In this document: piece by piece, positions 1 through 12,939 of the stretch
Numbering within the stretch: the stretch's first letter is position 1
Layout of the letters: the number at the start of each line of letters is the position of its first letter
NCBI GenBank assembly: GCA_905250075.1
Contig: CAJNOP010000717.1
Coordinates: forward strand, 41,994-105,993
Reading direction: 5' to 3'
Source of the DNA: Rotaria sp. Silwood1
Taxonomy: Eukaryota > Rotifera > Eurotatoria > Philodinida > Philodinidae
DNA: 64,000 bases
Position numbers and translations under genes: made by a program
The notes under the pieces: model-generated
Told to the model about the DNA's origin: nothing
Seen by the model: only the letters and a program-made list of their open reading frames with translations
Databases searched by the model: none

Positions 1-18
1 AAATTATTTTATGTATAG

Positions 19-3000
19 ATTTTCACCCAATGATAGCAAATTTGCAAGTTGTTCTGACGATAGTTTTGTACGTATATTTGATTTTCTAACAGGCACTGAA
101 GAACGTGAATTACGAGGTTTGTTTGTTTTTTTTTTTTTAATTTTTTTTCTTATAAAAATAAGTAATTTTAGGTCATGGATGTGATGTTAAATGTGTTGAT
201 TGGCATCCACATAAAGGTTTACTTGTCTCAGGTAGTAAAGATTCTCAACAACCAATTGTTCTTTGGGATCCAAAGAGTGGAAAAAAATTAGCAACACTGT
301 ATGTATTTAAAAAAGAAAAACTGAAATAATATATTTAAATAAATTTAGTCATGCACATAAAAATACATGTATGGCATTAAAATGGAATCGACATAATGGA
401 AATTGGTTAATATCAGCATCACGTGATCATTTTTGTAAATTATTTGATATAAGAAATCTCAAAGAAGAATTACAATGTTTTCGTGGACACAAAAAAGAAG
501 CATGCAGTAAGCTTTTTTTGTTTGTTTATCGTCAACAAATAAAAATAAAATGTATTCATCTTATTTTGTTTATTTTTAACACTCGAATAAAACAAATAAT
601 AATAATAATAATAATAAAGAATTTTTTAAGAGAAAAATTATATTTGCTTTTATTACTATTATTTCTTTTGTTTATTTCATTAATAAATAAAGTTCGCCGT
701 AAAAACAAAATTATGTGAAGAATATCTTCTTTTTTTTTTTTGAATAGTTCAATATTATAGTATATTCGTTAAAGTTTTATTTTAATGTTTAAAAAAGAAA
801 ACAATATTCGAGAAAATTTTTTTCGTTATTAATTTTCATTTTGAATATAACTGTTATCGTTAATATTCATATTCACTTGTATCGGTAACAAAAAAAATAA
901 TTTATTAAACAAATTATACATTGTATGGCTTGATCAGAAGATATTTAATCATTATTAATTTGATATGTTGTTGTTCATGAAATAAAGACAACTATTGAAA
1001 AATTCGATGGTAATCGATTTTCACAAATGGAATGAAATTTGTTAATTTCTTTTCTTTTTTTTAATAATTTTATCAATATGCTATTGTGCTAAACGAAAAA
1101 AATTTCTCTAATACAATCTATGTATGGCAATGTCGATTTGTATTTTTTTTTTGATTCATAATAATTTAGCTATTCTTAAAACTATTTGTATTCGAATGTT
1201 TGTTGATGATTTAAAATAAGTCTTCAAAGAATGTACTATTGAGAAAATAATTTAAAATATATTCATGTTTCTTGTTTTTCACGGCGAACTTTTGAGATTT
1301 TTTTCTTTGCGATAAATGTATCTAATATGACGTAACAGACAATAGCAAATACTGGAATTGTATGGAACCAATTTTAGTTCTGATTCATCGAAAAAAGAAA
1401 TTGTCGAGATCGGGATTGATACTATAAGAAAAAAAAAAGATCGTTCCAAATGGATAAAGTCTTTCTGGTTGGTTTCGAGTTCGGATCCGATAGAGTCTAC
1501 AACCGCAACTAAAGATTATAATCAAAATATTCTATAGTTTTAAGCGAACTATCTTATAAATCATATCAATTCTCAAAGAAGTACAAGTTATCGATTCAAT
1601 ACATTAAAAAGCGCATATTAAAGAATTTTTAAGATGTGCAACGAATAAATTCTGGAATAGTAGTCTCGATATGAGAACTTGATTCCGGATATCTCTAGCA
1701 AACAAAAAACTACAATTCTTGAGCGAGAGTAGATTCGAGATTCTTTTAACAGTTGTTTTGTTACTTTTCAATTCGTGTCTCAGTAATTAAAAAACAATAT
1801 GAATCGTAATATACAATAGTTTGTCTGTAATAAACTAGATATTGATTCAATCTTTCACTTATTGGATATGCTCGAGTCATTAAACATTTTCGAGTTTGTT
1901 TGTCTGCTTAAAAACAGTGATCGATTTAGGAGAGCGAAGACAAGTTTTAGAGTACTTTTCTTTTAAATACATCGCTACGGAAGAATTAATCATTATCATA
2001 TGTTTTGCCGTAATTAATTTGTTTTATTTATTTTATAGCATTGGCATGGCATCCAATACATGAACGACTCTTTTCAAGTGGAGGATCCGATGGTTCGATC
2101 TATTTTTGGCATGTTGGGTATGTTATTAACAAAAGTTTTAATCTATTGAAGATTTTGCGAATAGAAATGCATTAGAGATTTAACAAAAAAAAAATCAGTT
2201 TCCTCTTGTTTTGTAATATTATTCTCTTCATCTAATTTCTTCTTTTCTTATAGAACAGAAAAAGAATTAGCTGGTATGGATGATGCACATGAAGGTATGA
2301 TTTGGGATATGTCTTGGCATCCACTTGGTCATATGCTTGTCAGTGGTTCAAATGATCATACAACGTTTGTTTTATTTTATTTTATTTTAAAATTATAAAT
2401 CAATTTATTTGATTTAGACGATTTTGGACACGTAATCGACCAGGTGATACTGTACTAGAACGAAGTGAAGAAGGAATTTTAATGCATGCATCACGTCTTG
2501 AACAAATGCATCGTGAAGAATTAGAACATGAACGTGCATCAGAAGAAATTAATATGCCTGGTTTAGGTTTTGAAGGTGGTTTACTTGAACAATTGCAACA
2601 ACAAGGTATTAACTTAGATAAAAAAAAAACTAACAAAATTTTATTTCATACTAGATTGTCTTTATTTTATTTAGAGGATGCCTTTAATCGACGAGAAGCT
2701 GGTATACCTGGCTTAGATTTTTCAAATGATGATGAAGAGGGTCGACGGCGACGTGTATGATTTATTTTTCTTTCTTAGAAATTTTTGAAGTATAAAAATA
2801 ATATTTCGACTCATCCTTTCTATGAAACTGCGGATTCATAAAAAGCATAAATTTGTAACTCTTTAGATTACAAAGAACATATTCTTACTTGATATCATTT
2901 ACATAGATGTAACTAAAACATTAATCTATTTTCAATTAAGAAAAAAAAAAAACTTTCAATTTATTAAACAACAAGACATAACTGTACATTGACTTTTTCT

Positions 3001-3922
3001 TTGAGAGTATCCAAAATCAGATCGTGTTCGAATGCAAAATTTTATTTTTTTTGTCGAATGAGGATGTAAAAGTTTAGCGCTTCTCATGTCTGATTCTAAG
3101 AAAAAAAAAACCTCGCAGGTTTAAAAATGAAGGAAGATATCCAGAAATAGATAGAATACAGCAATGTCTCATTGTGTTTTAAACATTAATCCTGTAGAAA
3201 TAGCAATAATAGTTTTTGAAGAAAATTTTGAAATATTCTAGGCACCATTTGCTAAACCTGTTCCCAAACCATTTGAAAAAGCATGGCGATCGGTTGATCC
3301 ATTTCCAGGCGATAATACCAATAATAGTAATAGAATAATGAGTAAGTTAATGATTTGTTTTTTTTTTTTTACTACAAAAATATCATGTTTGTAATATTCA
3401 TAAGAATAAAACTATGAAATTTATGTTTATATTTTTTAGCTTCACTGGATTCTGATGATTCATTTTATGTAAGTTTCAATTGACAAAATTTGAATTTAAT
3501 TTATTGATTTATTTTAGTCTCAGTCAGCTTCATTACAACCATCACAATTACCAAATTTTTCTCGAGGACCACCTAATATGATTGACGATTATTCTCGAAA
3601 TAGTATACCACTTGATTTTGATTCTCGTAGTGGCGGACCACCAATGAAACGACCACGTCTTGATGTATTTAATGATGGTCACTGGGCAAATGCACCAACA
3701 GATCGACGAGGAGGTGGTTTTCCATCTTTACCACCACAAATGCCTCATTGGCGGCAAAATAATAATGATATTCCACCATTACCAAATTCAAATCCTATTG
3801 TTGAAGAATCACTTGATGATACATTGACTGCTGCTCGACATGGTGTTTCACCATTTTTTCAAACAGCTACTGATGAAGAATTAAGAGGATTAACTCAAAC
3901 ATTACGAGTATTTCAAAAATGA
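19..3922 (+). CDS. WDR33: WDR33-like WD40 protein, pre-mRNA 3'-end processing (5' end outside window)
   Basis: WDR33 is the WD40 subunit of the cleavage and polyadenylation specificity factor that helps read the AAUAAA signal in the nucleus. Ten exons join in phase: 19-116, 172-298, 349-506, 2039-2117, 2254-2364, 2418-2605, 2675-2754, 3242-3341, 3440-3468 and 3518-3922 (TGA stop). The first six carry WD40 blades nearly identical to animal WDR33, for example [34 protein letters not shown] and GSNDHT followed by FWTRNRPGD. After the propeller come the conserved [16 protein letters not shown] stretch and a low-complexity Pro/Arg/Asn tail. The C-terminus is much shorter than in vertebrate WDR33 and I see no collagen-like region. 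The N-terminal blades lie upstream of base 1; position 19 follows a likely acceptor (TATGTATAG). One intron (507-2038) is 1.5 kb while the others seen are 50-490 bp. Identity is secure; the exact end of exon 7 is less so. Confidence 0.93.
691..1290. mobile_element. Possible MITE inside the long WDR33 intron
   Basis: AGTTCGCCGTAAAAAC at 691 is mirrored by GTTTTTCACGGCGAACT ending at 1290, so about 600 bp of the 1.5-kb intron lies between short inverted repeats. A small non-autonomous transposon would explain the unusual intron length. I see no convincing target duplication, so the boundaries are tentative. Confidence 0.35.
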
Positions 3923-5183
3923 TTATATCTATTTCTATGTCAATGTATCTATTTGTATTTGATAATAGATTTTGTGTCTTTGATAGTTTTTTTTTCTTCT
4001 TCTTTATTTGTTCTTATGTTTGTTGTTGTACGATTTGTACACAAGATAAGAAAAATATGAAATCAACGTTGATTTTTTCTTTGATTAACTGTTTCTTTTT
4101 TTTTTTAATGATATAGATCAATTTTTAAAGAATATGCGATCAAAGATGTTAGGTTTATTTCAAATATTTAAGTTGAGTCTATTTGCAATGTTAATATTTC
4201 GTAAAAACAGAACACACATTCAGTTGTATTAAAATTTTCACAGCATTTCGACGATCATCAGATTTTTTTCTGTAGTCTAAGTCTTCTTAATAGAAAAGTA
4301 TATTTACATGGGAAGATAACTTGATGTCTGATCTTTCATATAGAAATTGATTTTTGTTATTAGAATACCTCATCTTTTGCCAAAATCTTTGAAGTTGCAC
4401 TGTAATCCATTGTTTTTTATATTGTTTAACAGAGCATGTGAAGTATTAATGTCCGTTTTCGAATTAGGTGTTTTCACCATTATATAAAAATGCACAAAAA
4501 AAGAATTCTGCCACACGATGTAGACTGGCATGCTCTTACAAATAATACTAAAATGTATAGAGTGAAGGTCTACAGAGAATATTGGATCGATAAACAAGCT
4601 GTTGATGAGTCTTGTTTGATGAATATTTACTGAAAACGTCATAGTATAGGACTGCAAGTTCTAGCATAGATCCTTGACTATAGTTAGCTCGAATTCTATA
4701 CATGTATATGTAGTGAAAATATTGAATTAAGTAGTGTCCGAGAGTGGAGAATGTTCATTTAGTTGACGTGCTGTCAAGAAATGATATTTGAAAATACAAA
4801 TTACAATTAAGAGAGAATTTGATAGAATGAGACAAAAAAAATGATTATGTTTAAAAAAAGTTGTTTCAACATTTGTCTAGAAATGATGGTTTGATGAAGT
4901 CTTATGCCTTTCTATTTAATTGAGATGATTTAAGTCCTTTCATGTAGTAGAAGATCTCGAGTCTCTCATTATAACCAAGCGTACAAAGTATTAACGGAAA
5001 GGTCTTCTATTGTAGAGAGAAAGTTACTTAAATTAAAAAATAAAATAAAACTTAAGTTATTTTATTACAGAGAGTTTTTTTTTGGTAAACGATGGAAATT
5101 GATGATAATAATAGTTCTTTATCATACTTCATATTTTTTATATTTTATATAGATAAGTAACACATTTATATTATATTCTAAAG
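3923..5183. other. Intergenic, 3' flank of WDR33 and 5' flank of the endoglycoceramidase gene
   Basis: AT-rich sequence with no exon-like reading frame that I trust on either strand. It must hold the WDR33 3' UTR and the promoter of the next gene, but I see no clear TATA box or other defined site. Confidence 0.5.
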
Positions 5184-7548
5184 ATGAAACCGCTTGATGT
5201 GGTGTTGCTTATTATTTTTTCTTTTCTTATCATTTATTGTAATGGTTCAGCCAATGTACACGTATCCGATTCATTCATTGTTGATGATGCAGGACGTATA
5301 CGAATTTATCATGGTCTTAATCTTGTTATGAAAGGATTTCCATGGTATCCATCTGAATTACTTGATCCAATTAAAGTTGCAAATTTATCACAATTTGGAA
5401 TTAATTGTATTCGACTTGGGTATTCATTTTAGAAGCTATAATTATTAATCATATGTATTATTGAAATGTTTTAGAATGATGTGGGCAGGTGTTGAACCTG
5501 AACCACAAAAATATAATATTACTTATTTAAATATAATGAAACAAATCATTGAATTACTTGAATCAAATCAAATATTTGTTTTATTGGATATGCATCAAGA
5601 TTTATTATCTAGTCGAACAGGAAGTTATGATGGTATACCGGCGTGGTTATATGATCGATTTCCTCCACCAGATCATCCATGTAATGAGATATATATATAT
5701 ATATATGAAATAAAAAGTTTTATTTCTAAAATGAAAAATAACTTGTTATATCTTTAGACCCTTGGCCACTTCAATCAGCAACACGTGTAAGCTGGTTTGA
5801 CCTGTAAGTAAAAATAAAATAAAAAGAAAGTAAAATATTATTCTTTTAAATACTAGTTATCTAACAGAAGCATGTTCACATGGATTTCAATGTTTATATG
5901 ACAATACGTCTGGTGCTACTGAATCGATGGGTAATTTTTGGCGATTAGTCGCTACAACCTATAAAGAACATTCTAATGTACTTGGGTAAGGAAGCTGAAA
6001 TGATAATAATAATGAAAACACATTGTTAGTATCTATAGACAAGAAAAGAAAATACCGAACTAGCAAGACATTCACACTATATTTATTATTCGATCGAGAC
6101 CAACATTCTTTCATTGAAGATGATATTTTTTATGGTTTTCATATCTATTCATACCTCACACTGGTGAAAATATGGAGCGTTTCAGGCAAAACGGAATATA
6201 ACATTCATTTGACTTTGATTCTGTGCAAGAGTTATTTTTAAGAATAAGTTCTTGTAGCAAGACATATGTAAAAATGTTGATTCTTTCCCCTGACTATTAA
6301 TTAAACAGTAACTAAAAAAAAAGGAACTTTTTTCGTTTGTATATTTGTATTTTATCATGTCGCTAATGAAAAGTGAATCGGTATGCATTGTATAGTTTTC
6401 AAGAATGCTGCCTAAATTCGGAGCTTTTTTTTAAAACGAAAGTGCGTATTTTCGACATCTTCTAATTTTTTTGTGAATTTTTTTCTGGCTAATTCTATAA
6501 TATTGAAATTGTTTTCGCAGAATCTAAGAAAATATTCTTGTACATAGAAAAAAATTTTTTTTAATACTACAAATACTGAATTGTATCATTTTTTCAAATA
6601 GTGCATTTTTCTTAATTTTTTTATGTTATCTATTCATATAAAGGTATGAAATAATCAATGAACCTTGGGCAGGAAATTATCTTGTCAATCCGACTTTATT
6701 TCTACCAGGCATAGCTGGTGCTAAAAATTTACAACCATTCTATAACAAAATAGCTAAATTTATTCGTTCAGTCGATAATGATACATTAATTTTCTATGAA
6801 CCAGTAACTTGGGGTGGTAAGTTCAAATTTTAAACATAAAATATGTATCATAGATTTTAATTTGTTGATTTTAGTTCGATTAAACGGTAAATATTTTGGT
6901 ACAGGATTTACTCATGTACCAGGTGGTGATGATTATCGTAATCGAAGTGTTCTTTCTTATCATTATTATTGTATAATTCTATCTGTTATACCCGTTCCAG
7001 ACAATAGTACAATACCAATTTTTGATCGAGTTCTTTGTGATGATGTTGAAGGACCAGCAGTATTTCGTTCTGTAGAAATTGATCTTGCTCAACTAGGTGG
7101 TTCAGCATTTTTAACTGAATTTGGTGGTTGTGATGAATCACCAACATGTGATGAACAACTTGATTGGGGTTTAAATGCTGCTGATGAATTTTTACAGTCA
7201 TGGGCTTATTGGGGTAATTATTTTGATCATGAGCCAACAATGAAACGTTTATCTCGTGTTTATGCACGTGCTATAGCTGGTAAACCTCTTGCAATGCAAT
7301 ATATAGCTAGTCAACGTCAATTCTATTTATCGTATTATATTGATCCAACAATTAAACAACCTACAGAAATTTATGTATCACCATTACTATATCCACAACA
7401 AAGTTATAATGTAACTGTTAATAGAGCCTTGAAATGGAAAACTGATTCAACAAATGCTAATATTATTCTCGTTGAACCTAATGAACAGTTTTTCAAGAGT
7501 AAAAATCAAGCTATTATTGGTGTTGTTGAAATTCGTCCAACTATGTGA
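5184..7548 (+). CDS. Endoglycoceramidase-like glycoside hydrolase family 5, secreted
   Basis: The family cleaves the link between the oligosaccharide and the ceramide of glycosphingolipids. Six exons (5184-5419, 5475-5680, 5758-5803, 5857-5985, 6644-6816, 6875-7548) join in phase to 487 residues ending in TGA, a usual length for the family. The start ATG opens a typical signal peptide (MKPLDVVLLIIFSFLIIYC), so the enzyme should be secreted or lysosomal. Landmarks in order: HGLNLVMKGFPWYP; MMWAGVEPEP; LLDMHQD; the acid/base Glu in EIINEPWAGNY; YEPVTWG; and the nucleophile Glu in FLTEFGGCDE, followed by a beta-sandwich-like tail. Both catalytic Glu are present and there is no internal stop, so the gene looks functional. 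Intron 4 is 658 bp, the others 54-77 bp. The family is patchy in animals; transfer from fungi or bacteria is possible but not shown by the sequence alone. Confidence 0.9.
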
Positions 7549-7955
7549 TTATGAATAATGATTCCTTCTTTTTTTTCTTTCTTTCTGTGATGATGTTTTT
7601 TTAATAAGTACAATCCAAGTATTTTTCTTAAATTGTTCCTTCTTTTATTTGGTTGTATTATCATAACTTAGCATTTGACTCGTCTTATGTTGCTGTTGTA
7701 TAACATATTGACATTTTTTGCTTTGATATGTTTTACAGAAGCAGATTTTTTGCCTTAAATCTAATGAATGTATTTTAAGTTTTTTTTTGTTTAATTCTAT
7801 TCAAAATTGAATTCAAACATTTTCTAAATCATGTGCAATTTGTAGTTCACTTCAATGTATACAATGACACGTAATAAAATGACAAAAAAAGACCATTATT
7901 CCCTTCAATTTCATTTGAATATTAGAATTTCCAACTTGTAATCAATTAATGATTA
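7549..7955. other. Intergenic spacer
   Basis: T-rich 3' flank of the endoglycoceramidase gene, running into the end of a decayed convergent gene. No gene or defined site seen. Confidence 0.5.
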
Positions 7956-9334
7956 TTAATTTGATATTCTTTTTGAATTCTCTGATTGATGAATAGTGAT
8001 GGTGATGAAAATGTGGATCTTCTCTTCATTTTCATCCACATCCCAATCATAGATGAGATCACGAAATATACCAGAGCTGCCACTAAAAAAAGTACCCGTA
8101 CCAGGGTTGTCTTTAAGACCTGGTGAAGAATCACCACAATCGGTGACGCATCGTTAGATACTGAGACTGCGATCGAAACCATTATTAGCACCTGGACTCA
8201 AATTTCCATCAGTAACAGGACCTTGATTGAACCATTGACAACTATTGGAAGGTCGACTCAAATCGGTATCGATATCAGGGTGGCCACTGGAATCTAGATT
8301 GAAACTTGCATGGGTAACAGACCTCGCTCAAAACCGATATCGGTAGCAGCGCAGCTTCTGAAACCTATACTGGTCCTTGGCCCACGATTCAAGCCAGCAT
8401 GTGTAGCACGATCATGGTTCAAACGTCGATCACTACGAAAATCATGATGGATATTGGAATGAGTATCAGAGACAAATCTGATCGTCATCAAGTAATGAGA
8501 CCATCATTGATGTCGACACACAGGTAGCAGAATTCTGATTGAAATGTTGATCGATGCAATGGTCAACACGAAAACTGTGACAAGTATTGGTGCTGGGCTT
8601 CAAGTGTTATTGAGCATCAGGACCTGGTCAGAAGCGTTGACGAGCAGTAAGACCACTTGAGTATTAGTGTATGTTTTGAAGTGAGCTCAAGTAGCAGGAT
8701 CTCCGATTGAAAACGATATTTAGAGTAGAATCACTATTGAAACCAACGTTGACAGGATGACCAGTATTGAAACTAGAATGAGTAACACATCCTTTAATGA
8801 AATAGCAATGAGTACTAGTATTGCAACTGTAGTCGGAATATGAAATCAGTATGAATTTTAGAAGGTTTGCTACTATTCAGCTCGAAATGATGTTGAGACT
8901 GAGTGTAGAATCAGGTCCGAAGCCGAAGTGGGACAGCTATTGTTGCGATTACACAGATGGAAATTGGTAGTCGAAACTTCTAGACGATCGAGTCCCATAC
9001 TGAAACCGAGTTCGGTTTGTGACCCTGACGAGGATTGATTGAGAAGCGTGCTGCTATAGATTCTGCGTTGAGAAGTGAAGCTCTTTCCTTCAGTGGTTCT
9101 CTGGTAGAATGGATGACGAGTAGGTGTGTGACCAAGATGGGCAACTGCGGTAGAAAAAGACTGTCCCGCTCACTTGTATAATGTATGATTAAGAAAAACG
9201 TTAAGTTTATTTTTCATGCACATTTGTTTGTGTGCATAGGGATATGGTTTACCTGTAGAAAAGACGAATGAGACAGCAAGAAGAACGATACTGAAATTTC
9301 GAATCAAAAATAAAATAAGGTATATTTTAAACAT
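7956..9334 (-). pseudogene. Decayed gene for a secreted protein with ~10-residue tandem repeats
   Basis: Read on the minus strand, a hydrophobic leader exon (9334-9253, MFKIYLILFLIRNF then SIVLLAVSFVFST) ends at a good donor (CTACAG/GTAAAC). It splices in phase to an acceptor at 9144 that opens about 85 codons (VAHLGHTPTRHPFY and on). Below about 9000 the sequence becomes a degenerate 30-bp repeat coding for ~10-residue units of the form G-F-x-x-G-x-x-T-D-I (for example GFRSCAATDI and GFERGLLPMQ). It ends in an acidic tail with stop at 7956. Several in-frame stops and at least one frame change break the repeat region, so I call it a pseudogene. The protein was probably secreted and mucin- or matrix-like; I do not recognise the family. 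More introns could hide some of the apparent stops. Confidence 0.5.
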
Positions 9335-9510
9335 ATTCTCATCGTTTTTTCGCGCACATTGTGATGTATATGTGTTTGTGTGTATATGAATATGATTTAC
9401 CTGTAGAAATGATGAATAAGAGGACAAGTAAAACGATGATTAAGTTTTCAACTAATAACAAAGCAAGGTATGCTTTGAAAATACGCTCATCGATTTTTCG
9501 CGATATGGTT
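9215..9510 (-). repeat. Tandem duplication of a signal-peptide exon (148-bp unit)
   Basis: Two diverged copies of a ~148-bp unit lie head to tail. Each contains, on the minus strand, a hydrophobic leader coding segment ending in TTTCTACAG/GTAA at 9253 and at 9401. The inner copy keeps its ATG at 9334. The outer copy reads FKAYLALLLVENLIIVLL then VLLFIIST, but its start codon has become ATT, so it could only serve as a downstream coding exon or is dead. Confidence 0.55.
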
Positions 9511-12100
9511 GCGTGCGCAAAGCAAAACTTATTTTGTAACGTATATGTAAGCAACACAATGCTTTAGTTTCATGCATAGAACAATATCGATACATCACAT
9601 TCGTATTCTCATTGTAAGTATACAATATTTTCTTCAATACAACGAGAAAAGGTATGTGTTTTTGAAACTGGAATTTCTTTCAGAGGTTTCTTTTTAGTAA
9701 CCAGTAGAGAGCAGATTTTTCTGTGCTCAAGTGGTATGATTAACCAGGTGTGGTGTTTTTTTTTCTTGTCATGCTAGTTATTTTCGTAGTGGCGAAAACA
9801 TTTCGAAATTCTTTATGAAATGAACAGTAAAAATTAGTTACTGTAAAGTCATCTGTCTTACAAAGCGTCTGTTTTGAGAAACCTTTTGTAGCCAATTCAA
9901 CATTTGCTCCATGTTTCAAAATCATATATTTTAGAAAGCAAATCTACAACTTTGAATCCAACGATTTTAATGATTGAAAATCGTCAATATTGTAAAAAAT
10001 GTCAAAAGAAATATTAAATAAGAAAAATATGCGTACAATGGAGAAGCCGTAAGTTTGTCAAAGCTTCTTTCACTAACATTGCAACTAACATATCAATTGA
10101 CTATTGATTACAAGAAAAGATTTCCAAGTGTAAAATCTCTTTTCAATCGACACTATCGTCATTACTTCGGTCATAGTCAGTTGTGTAATGCTGTAACTTC
10201 GATTGAATGTCAGCGGCTTTGAAGTACAATTATAAACGTTATTTTGATCACGTCTCGATCCATTTTAAAGCTTTTCCGGATAAGCTCGCATGTCAGATTT
10301 TCAATCTGAAATTCGGCACACCGACAGATCTCATCTTTATCAGATTTTGCTGCCAAGTTCAGTTCGAACGAATGCTTCTTAGAAATGTTGACTTTTCAAG
10401 CAAACTAAGTGTTTTCAATTTTTTTTTTCTATAAAATATTAATTTTCAAGGAACATAATATCTCGAAATGGAAAGATAAAGATTCAATCCAAGTTAGGGA
10501 CTTATATTATCTGATATAAACAATAGAATGACCACAGTTGCAGCGAAAAACTATTGACCACTCGAAGACTTTACCTCGTCAGTTCAATGTTAATACTGCT
10601 GTTGTCTTCTATTATTCAGAAACGAATGATGCACATTTTTATATTTTCGTTTCAGAAAAACGCATGCCATTCGGATCTTATTGGACATTCGAATGCTCGT
10701 TGGTCTATTTATGCTTCGACATCTCGCAATGATCATCGTTGTATTGATTTCAAAGTTTCTGAAAAACTTCAATGCAAACACTGTGGTGAACTACAACACA
10801 GGTTTGTCAACTATTTTTTTTTCATTTAAACACTAGATTACGTCGTTTGTTCAGAAATAGTCTGCGAAGACAGAAATAATGACCGATTTAATTTTTCGCA
10901 AGCAGAAACGTATAGTAAAAGAATCCTAATCAGAAAACCATACCATGAACTTTTACAAAATAAGATTGAATTCAAGACCGTTTAAAACGTTCAGCGTGTT
11001 TCAAAGGAATTTTGATTATTATTTGAATCCTGTTTTTTTTTCTTTAATCGTTCAGAAATAGTGAAATTATTAAGAAAAATGTTCTTTTTCATCCAAATTT
11101 TGATGATCATTATCTTTTAATGATGCTTCAGACAGAGAAAAAGTCCTTATTTAGGAAATTGACAAGTGCTCGTTATTCGATTTTTCTAGTACTTTATCTA
11201 TTTTTGAAAACTACTTACTCGAAACTATGGAGTATCATCAGTATGCCCCTCCGTTTTCTGTAACAAAAAGAGCGATTTCCATCATCGGAAATCTTTTATG
11301 TCTACCGAGAACCATTTAAGTACTTATTAAAGACTGATATAGCCATGCGTTATAAGACCTTATTGATAAGCATATTACTTTTATCATCATTTTGTATAGA
11401 TTATTTCAATGAGAAATGTACGATAATACACCTGAATAACCTAAAACCGTTTGAAATTTGCAGACTTCATAGAAATTGAAGCTCTTGTTTTTTTTTCAAA
11501 CTAAAATGTTACTTATTTAAATTTAAATCGCAAAAGATTAAGATACTTATGAAGGTTTTTTTATGACAACACGAAGAAAATTAGCCAACTTTTAGTCTGA
11601 CTACTTCTCGTTTGCGAAGATGAAAAACATTAAGTTTAAGCAAAATATGATAATTTAAAATTTTTATTTGATTTAAAGTTGACAATGTTATTATGGTTGC
11701 ATAAATTGATTAAAGATTTGATCAGTGAGAGTACATATCGAAAATAAATCGTTTAAAAAATTTTAATGAAAAGTTACTGCCACTTGTAGAGGATGTAAGG
11801 CTTTTGATGAAAAAACATTTTTGTTATAAGACAAATTATTGCAATTAGTAGATAACATGAGGTTTTCTTTAATATAGATATTTTATTTTAAAGGATGTGG
11901 TGAAATATATCGAGCAGGTAAACTTTTAACTAAAAAAGGTTTTTGATTGAAGTGATATGTAGAAAGCGACTCTCGCGTGAATTGATAACCTGTTTTATGA
12001 AAGATATCATTCCGAACACATCATCAACTATTCTTGTGTTCCTATAAAGAATGTATATGTTTTCAGGCTCTTCTGGATCTGCCTTAATGAACTCAATAGT
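9511..12100. other. Long stretch without a confident gene
   Basis: No intact gene is recognised over 2.6 kb. One exon-like segment at 10657-10802 (+) has an acceptor (TTTCGTTTCAG) and donor (CACAG/GTTTGT) and encodes a Cys/His-rich piece containing CKHCGELQHR. I found no partner exons, so it may be a relic. Confidence 0.4.
10657..10802 (+). pseudogene. Isolated exon-like fragment with a CxxC motif
   Basis: This stretch is bounded by plausible splice sites and reads KNACHSDLIGHSNARW through NDHRCIDFKV to CKHCGELQHR in one frame. The codon use and cysteine spacing look protein-coding. No neighbouring exons were found, and the family is not recognised. Confidence 0.3.
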
Positions 12101-12147
12101 CCATGTAATATGGCAAGTGATGCTACCTCAGGCAATTTGACATCAGC

Positions 12148-12730
12148 GATTCTCTTAATTACCGCGTGATGCAATACTTGCCAAACGCATCAAATCGTAC
12201 TGTGGTTACTCATGGTTATGTTACTGGAAGCAATAGTAATCAGTTACACTATTCGGTCGGCATCTATTTCGATTCAGGGTCAAATACTCTAGTGAACGCT
12301 AATTTTGGTAGCAATGAAATCATTCGTTCGGTTTAAGGCACCAGTACTTCGACGCTTCTTGCTGGTGACAGCATTGACACAAGTGATTTTTCATCAATAT
12401 TATTAGACACTCCCTTTAGTGTAACGTTTGACTCAATTGGAAATGCGTATGATACCGACACATGCGATCAGCCCATACAGCTCTTGAAGAATGGTTAAAT
12501 GGTTGGTATTATCATTGCGGATGTAAATGAAACAGGAGATAGAGATGCCTCCTTAATAAATGCTCCTGAGACCATTCAAATATAGTATTTTCCTATTTTT
12601 CTCTCAATCAAACATGACATAGGGACATGGTTTCTAATTCGTAATATTAGATTTGTTTTGTTAATGACGTTAAACTCAACAATCAAGGTAATATGTACGT
12701 GCCTGACAAATACAATTATCAAAAAGAAGC
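12148..12730 (+). pseudogene. NHL-repeat protein relic
   Basis: The plus strand reads in one frame DSLNYRVMQYLPNASNRTVV, then YSVGIYFDSGSNTLVNANFG, LLAGDSIDTS and TPFSVTFDSIGNAYDTDTCD. These are the successive strands of NHL beta-propeller repeats as found in the large bdelloid NHL family, where intact copies have GIY-(V/F)D, N-x-x-(V/I)-A-(D/N) and R-V-Q motifs. In-frame TAA codons interrupt it near 12336 and 12498. A detached NHL piece (NQGNMYVPDKYNYQ) follows at about 12688. It has no start, no leader and no exon structure, so it is a dead fragment of a duplicated gene. Confidence 0.7.
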
Positions 12731-12939
12731 TTAGTCGATGTGAATAAAACTTTGAACATGTTTGTCTTTTTTTCTTATTGGTGCATAGTTAAAGAAAAAA
12801 CTTTCTTTTAGTTTTTATATGGAACGATCCAGAAGCCATGAATGATTTGTGTTGCAGAGCTTTTCGCAGATTATTTCTATATATTTTTTTTGTTTTCTTA
12901 ATAAAAATAAATAAATTTTAGAGTATGAGTAATTCAAGT

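Noticed and set aside
6986..7267. Antisense frame within the endoglycoceramidase gene
   Set aside because: The plus strand carries the conserved GH5 catalytic sequence; the antisense His/Gln-rich frame is its shadow.
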